A stretch of 64,000 nt of DNA, from contig NZ_SRLC01000002.1 of assembly GCF_004765605.1 (NCBI RefSeq), forward strand, positions 62,001 through 126,000, in the 5' to 3' direction. Within the stretch, counting starts at the first letter, position 1. The number at the start of each line of letters is the position of its first letter. Below the pieces are notes generated by a model. The model was given only the letters and a program-made list of their open reading frames with translations, made no database searches and had not been told where the DNA came from. This DNA is from Hymenobacter aquaticus. Its GTDB lineage: Bacteria > Bacteroidota > Bacteroidia > Cytophagales > Hymenobacteraceae. The translations under genes and the position numbers were made by a program. This document shows, piece after piece, positions 61,439 through 64,000 of the stretch.

Positions 61439-61539
61439 CGACTCACCTGCGTCCGACATCCTAAGTTCGCCCCGTCTGCATCATCCCGCCTGAAAAGACA
61501 TCGAAGCATAGCCGCACTGATTACCGCGACAGCCGGCAA

Positions 61540-61590
61540 GATTCCTCGGACTCTGCTTGATGCGCAGAATGCTCGGAATGACGGGCTGGG
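61540..61590. repeat. Partial copy of the dispersed intergenic repeat
   Basis: AGATTCCTCGG and CGGAATGACGG match the right arm of the element at 2231-2333, with the CTGCTTGATGCGCAGAATG middle also seen at 5725-5803. It ends 8 bp from the TonB-receptor stop codon at 61598. Confidence 0.65.
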
Positions 61591-61597
61591 CTGGTCG

Positions 61598-63790
61598 TTA
61601 CAGCTTCAGCGTCATCGACAGGTTCAGCACCCGGCCTTCGAGCGGGGCCCAGAGCTGGCGGAACGCGGGGTTGGTAAAGCGGCCCTGGGCGTCGCTGAGC
61701 ACCACGGCCTCGCGGCGGGTCTGGCGGTAGTCGAGCAGGTTTTCGCCGTTGAGCACGAAGGCCACCGGGCCGGTACCGTAGCGCAGCATGGCGGCCGTAA
61801 TGAAGTAGCCGGGCGTGCGGGTGCCGTCGTCGAGGTACTGCCGGCCCACGTAGCTGGCCTCGGCCCCCAGGCGCCAGTGCTGGCCCAGCTCCAGGGTGCC
61901 CACGCCCGCTACTTTGTGCCGGGCAATCAAGCTCAGGTAGGGGTTGGGCGTGTCGTGCTGGCGGCGGGCATCGGTAAACACGTAGCCCAGGTACAGCTCC
62001 GTCTCGTCCTGCTTGAAGCGCACGTACGTTTCCGAGCCCTGGGTCAGGAAAGGCGTCGGGGCGTTGAAAAAGCTGATCAGGCCGGTGGCCGCGTCCTGGC
62101 TGACGAGCAGCGGGTGGGCAATGCGGGTCAGGAAAAACGACTGGTTGATGGTCAGCACAAACGAGTCTTCGCCCGTGCCGCTGGTGGTCTGGAAGTTCAC
62201 GTCGGCGTTGGCCCCGGCCGACTGTTCGGCCCGCACCGCGCCGGCGAACGGCAGCACGTGGGCAAAGTCCCGCTCGTCTAGCTCGTTGGCAAAAAACGAC
62301 GGTGCCTTGTAGCCCAGCCCGCCCCCAATGCGCGACGACAAGGCCGGGCTGAACTGCAGCAGGGCGCTGGCCCGGGGCAGCACGAAGGTGCCGTACTGGT
62401 TGTGGTGGTCGAGGCGCAGGCCGGTTTGCAGCGTCAGCAAGGAAGTCGGCTTCCAGTCGTCCTGCACGAACACGCCCGGCGTCACGTAGTCGTAGGCGCG
62501 CAGTTGGAGCTGCTCGGGGTGGCGGGGCCGGAAACTTTCGCCCGTGACGTTCAGCCCCGCTACCAGCGTGTGGTGGGCCCAGAGCAGCAGCTGGCTGGCC
62601 TCGGAGTAGTAGGAAAGCTGGCGGGCGTCGAGGCCGGTGGTGTTGGTGCGGGCCGTGCGCCGGAAGTCGCTCAGGCTGCCCTTGAGCGTGAGCTGGTTGC
62701 CGCTGGCGCGGGTGTAGTCGTAGCGCACCTCGCCGGTGTGCCGCCAGCTGGTGTTGTCGATGAAAAACTGGTGCTGGGCGTCGGGCTGGCCGTCGAGCAC
62801 CTGCATGTCGCCGCCGCGGCGCTGCTCGTAGGTGCCGGTGTAGCCCACGATGAGCTTCTGGCTCGGGCTGGGGTAGTAGAACAGCCGCGGGTGCAGGGTG
62901 AGGCCGCGCAGGCGGGGCAGGTCGGAGAAATCGTCCTGGTTCACGTCGACGGCCTGCTGCCGGGTGCCGCCGGCAAAAAACGTGTAGCCCAGCCGCTCGG
63001 AGCGGCCCGAGGCAAAGCCGTGGAGGTTGGTTTCCCGCAGGGTGCTCTGGTTGACCAGCACCGTGCGCTCGGGCCCGCTGCGCTGGGGCTCCCGCGACAC
63101 GAGGTTAATCATGCCGGCAATGGCCCCGCCCCCGTAGAGCGTGCTGGAAGCGCCCTTGATGAGCTCCACCTGCCGTAAATCGAGGGGCGGAATCTGCAGG
63201 ATGCCGAAGCTGCCCGCGTAGCCCCCGAACAGCGGCACCCCGTCGCGCAGCAGCTGGGTGTACTTGCCCGACAGGCCCTGAATCCGCAGGTCGGCGTTGC
63301 CGGTGGTAGCCGAGGTGGGCTGCACCTGAATGCCGGCCACGTCGCCGAGCAGGCTGGCAATGTTACCGGGCTTGAGGCCGCCTTCTTCCTGAACTTCCTC
63401 GGAGCCAATGACTTCGATACGGGTCGGCAGGTCCTCGATGCGGGAGTTGGTGCGGGTACTGGTCACCACGACTTCGCCCAGCTCGGCCGGGGCCGGGGCC
63501 AGCAGCACCAGCCGCTCGGCGCCGGCCGGCTGGGGCAGCACCAGCCGCAGCCGCCGGGGCTGGTAGCCCAGCAGCGAGAATACCACCGTGGTGCTGCCCG
63601 CCGGCAGGTTGCGCAGCACTACGTGGCCGGCGGCATCGGCCGCGCCGCCGGTGCGGGCCGCCGGTACCACGGCCGTGGTACCGGCCAGGGGCTGGCGCGT
63701 CAGGCTGTCGAGCACCACCGCCCGCAGGTCGGCCTGGGCCTGGGCCGCCAGGCTGAGCAGCAGCAGAAAACTCGTGAGAAGAAGGCGCAT
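61598..63790 (-). CDS. TonB-dependent outer-membrane receptor
   Basis: 730 aa. Signal peptide to AAQAQA (residue about 20), then a carboxypeptidase-regulatory-like domain (DLRAVVLDSLTRQPLAGTTA), then the plug (GEVVVTSTRTNSRIEDLPTR, DLRIQGLSGKYTQLLRDGVP, LRQVELIKGASSTLYGGGAI) and a 22-strand-type barrel. C-terminus LEGRVLNLSMTLKL. TonB receptors import chelated metals, vitamins or peptides; the plug start resembles BtuB/FecA-type receptors, not SusC. The substrate is not readable. The start at 63790 fits the signal peptide. The nearby metal-efflux pump does not show metal import. Confidence 0.93.
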   Translation of the reverse strand: MRLLLTSFLLLLSLAAQAQADLRAVVLDSLTRQPLAGTTAVVPAARTGGAADAAGHVVLRNLPAGSTTVVFSLLGYQPRRLRLVLPQPAGAERLVLLAPAPAELGEVVVTSTRTNSRIEDLPTRIEVIGSEEVQEEGGLKPGNIASLLGDVAGIQVQPTSATTGNADLRIQGLSGKYTQLLRDGVPLFGGYAGSFGILQIPPLDLRQVELIKGASSTLYGGGAIAGMINLVSREPQRSGPERTVLVNQSTLRETNLHGFASGRSERLGYTFFAGGTRQQAVDVNQDDFSDLPRLRGLTLHPRLFYYPSPSQKLIVGYTGTYEQRRGGDMQVLDGQPDAQHQFFIDNTSWRHTGEVRYDYTRASGNQLTLKGSLSDFRRTARTNTTGLDARQLSYYSEASQLLLWAHHTLVAGLNVTGESFRPRHPEQLQLRAYDYVTPGVFVQDDWKPTSLLTLQTGLRLDHHNQYGTFVLPRASALLQFSPALSSRIGGGLGYKAPSFFANELDERDFAHVLPFAGAVRAEQSAGANADVNFQTTSGTGEDSFVLTINQSFFLTRIAHPLLVSQDAATGLISFFNAPTPFLTQGSETYVRFKQDETELYLGYVFTDARRQHDTPNPYLSLIARHKVAGVGTLELGQHWRLGAEASYVGRQYLDDGTRTPGYFITAAMLRYGTGPVAFVLNGENLLDYRQTRREAVVLSDAQGRFTNPAFRQLWAPLEGRVLNLSMTLKL

Positions 63791-63982
63791 AAAGCAGGGT
63801 AGAAGCAAACCAAGGCACAAAAAATGGCAATGAATCTGAAGATTGTCTGGGGCCCCAACCCGGGAACCCCGCCGACGCTGTTGCCTTTTATTCAGGAAGA
63901 CCTATGTTCTGATTGAACTCGGCGGGGCAAAAAAACCGTTGTTGTTCCTTTATCTTTACCTGTCTTACCCCGACCGTCCCGT
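63791..63982. other. Divergent intergenic region upstream of the TonB-receptor gene
   Basis: 192 bp. Contains complementary segments CCCCGCCGA (63867-63875) and TCGGCGGGG (63919-63927), separated by 43 nt. No cobalamin or thiamine riboswitch consensus was seen. A plus-strand -7-like TATCTTTA is at 63951-63958. Confidence 0.45.
63951..63958 (+). promoter_or_regulatory. -7-like element for the gene entering at the right edge
   Basis: TATCTTTA, one base from TAnnTTTG, 24 bp before the ATG at 63983. Confidence 0.4.
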
Positions 63983-64000
63983 ATGCCGCCTACGCTTCCC
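63983..64000 (+). CDS. Start of an unidentified gene (cut by the window end)
   Basis: ATG with six codons (MPPTLP) before the window ends, downstream of a -7-like element. Too short to identify; the frame may also be accidental. Confidence 0.3.

Noticed and set aside
63791-63982. Cobalamin or thiamine riboswitch upstream of the TonB receptor
   Set aside because: Only one long-range 9-bp complementarity was found; none of the conserved riboswitch core sequences is recognisable.

Overview
The window looks like chromosomal DNA of a GC-rich member of Bacteroidota, most likely Hymenobacter or a close relative (Cytophagales). This is inferred from several signs: a type IX secretion C-terminal domain on a large esterase, a PorT-like outer-membrane protein, a CusA-type RND pump fused to its own TolC-like channel, the Bacteroidota order prephenate dehydratase / aminotransferase / prephenate dehydrogenase / DAHP synthase-chorismate mutase, and repeated -7 promoter elements of the form TAnnTTTG. 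No phage, insertion sequence with transposase, CRISPR array or rRNA was found.

Layout. 0.1-7.6 kb (mostly minus strand): DinB-like protein, lipoprotein, diacylglycerol kinase, acetyltransferase, fumarase FumC, PorT-like protein, a plus-strand dodecin, then an ECF sigma factor with an overlapping membrane anti-sigma/TonB-type protein, preceded by nine 21-bp tandem repeats. 8-10.9 kb: three mosaic paralogous lipoproteins, separated by short remnants that match the start of the large esterase encoded at 21-24 kb. 11-16 kb: two von Willebrand A (YfbK-like) surface proteins flanking a small membrane-anchored carboxypeptidase-regulatory-like protein. 16.1-20.9 kb: the Phe/Tyr biosynthesis operon, preceded by a promoter and TWO consecutive aromatic-residue leader peptides, each followed by its own terminator and a competing antiterminator pairing. 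20.9-34.4 kb: T9SS esterase, lysophospholipid acyltransferase, two small cationic secreted peptides, TPM-domain protein, acetyltransferases, CrtO-like acyltransferase, M48 protease, and a stand-alone cyclic-phosphate-processing receiver protein. 34.4-38.7 kb: an alpha/beta hydrolase and small unknown genes among dense palindromic elements, plus a toxin-antitoxin-like pair directly behind nrdA. 38.7-44.5 kb: class Ia ribonucleotide reductase genes nrdA and nrdB with DnaA-box-like sites upstream of both, then rplU-rpmA. 44.5-51 kb: cyclase-family hydrolase, alpha/beta hydrolases, HemW and a BamA-like protein. 51.3 kb: initiator tRNA. 52-60 kb: heavy-metal efflux pump and adaptor, MFS exporter, DUF983 protein. 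60.4-63.8 kb: AraC regulator and TonB-dependent receptor converging on a region of phased GTAGCATT repeats.

The most interesting items are the tandem aromatic attenuators (16.1-16.5 kb), the DnaA-box clusters at both nrd promoters, the mosaic lipoprotein array with esterase-derived remnants, and a recurring pattern of large palindromic elements placed within a few bases of stop codons. All functional statements come from motif reading by eye; no database search or folding calculation was run.
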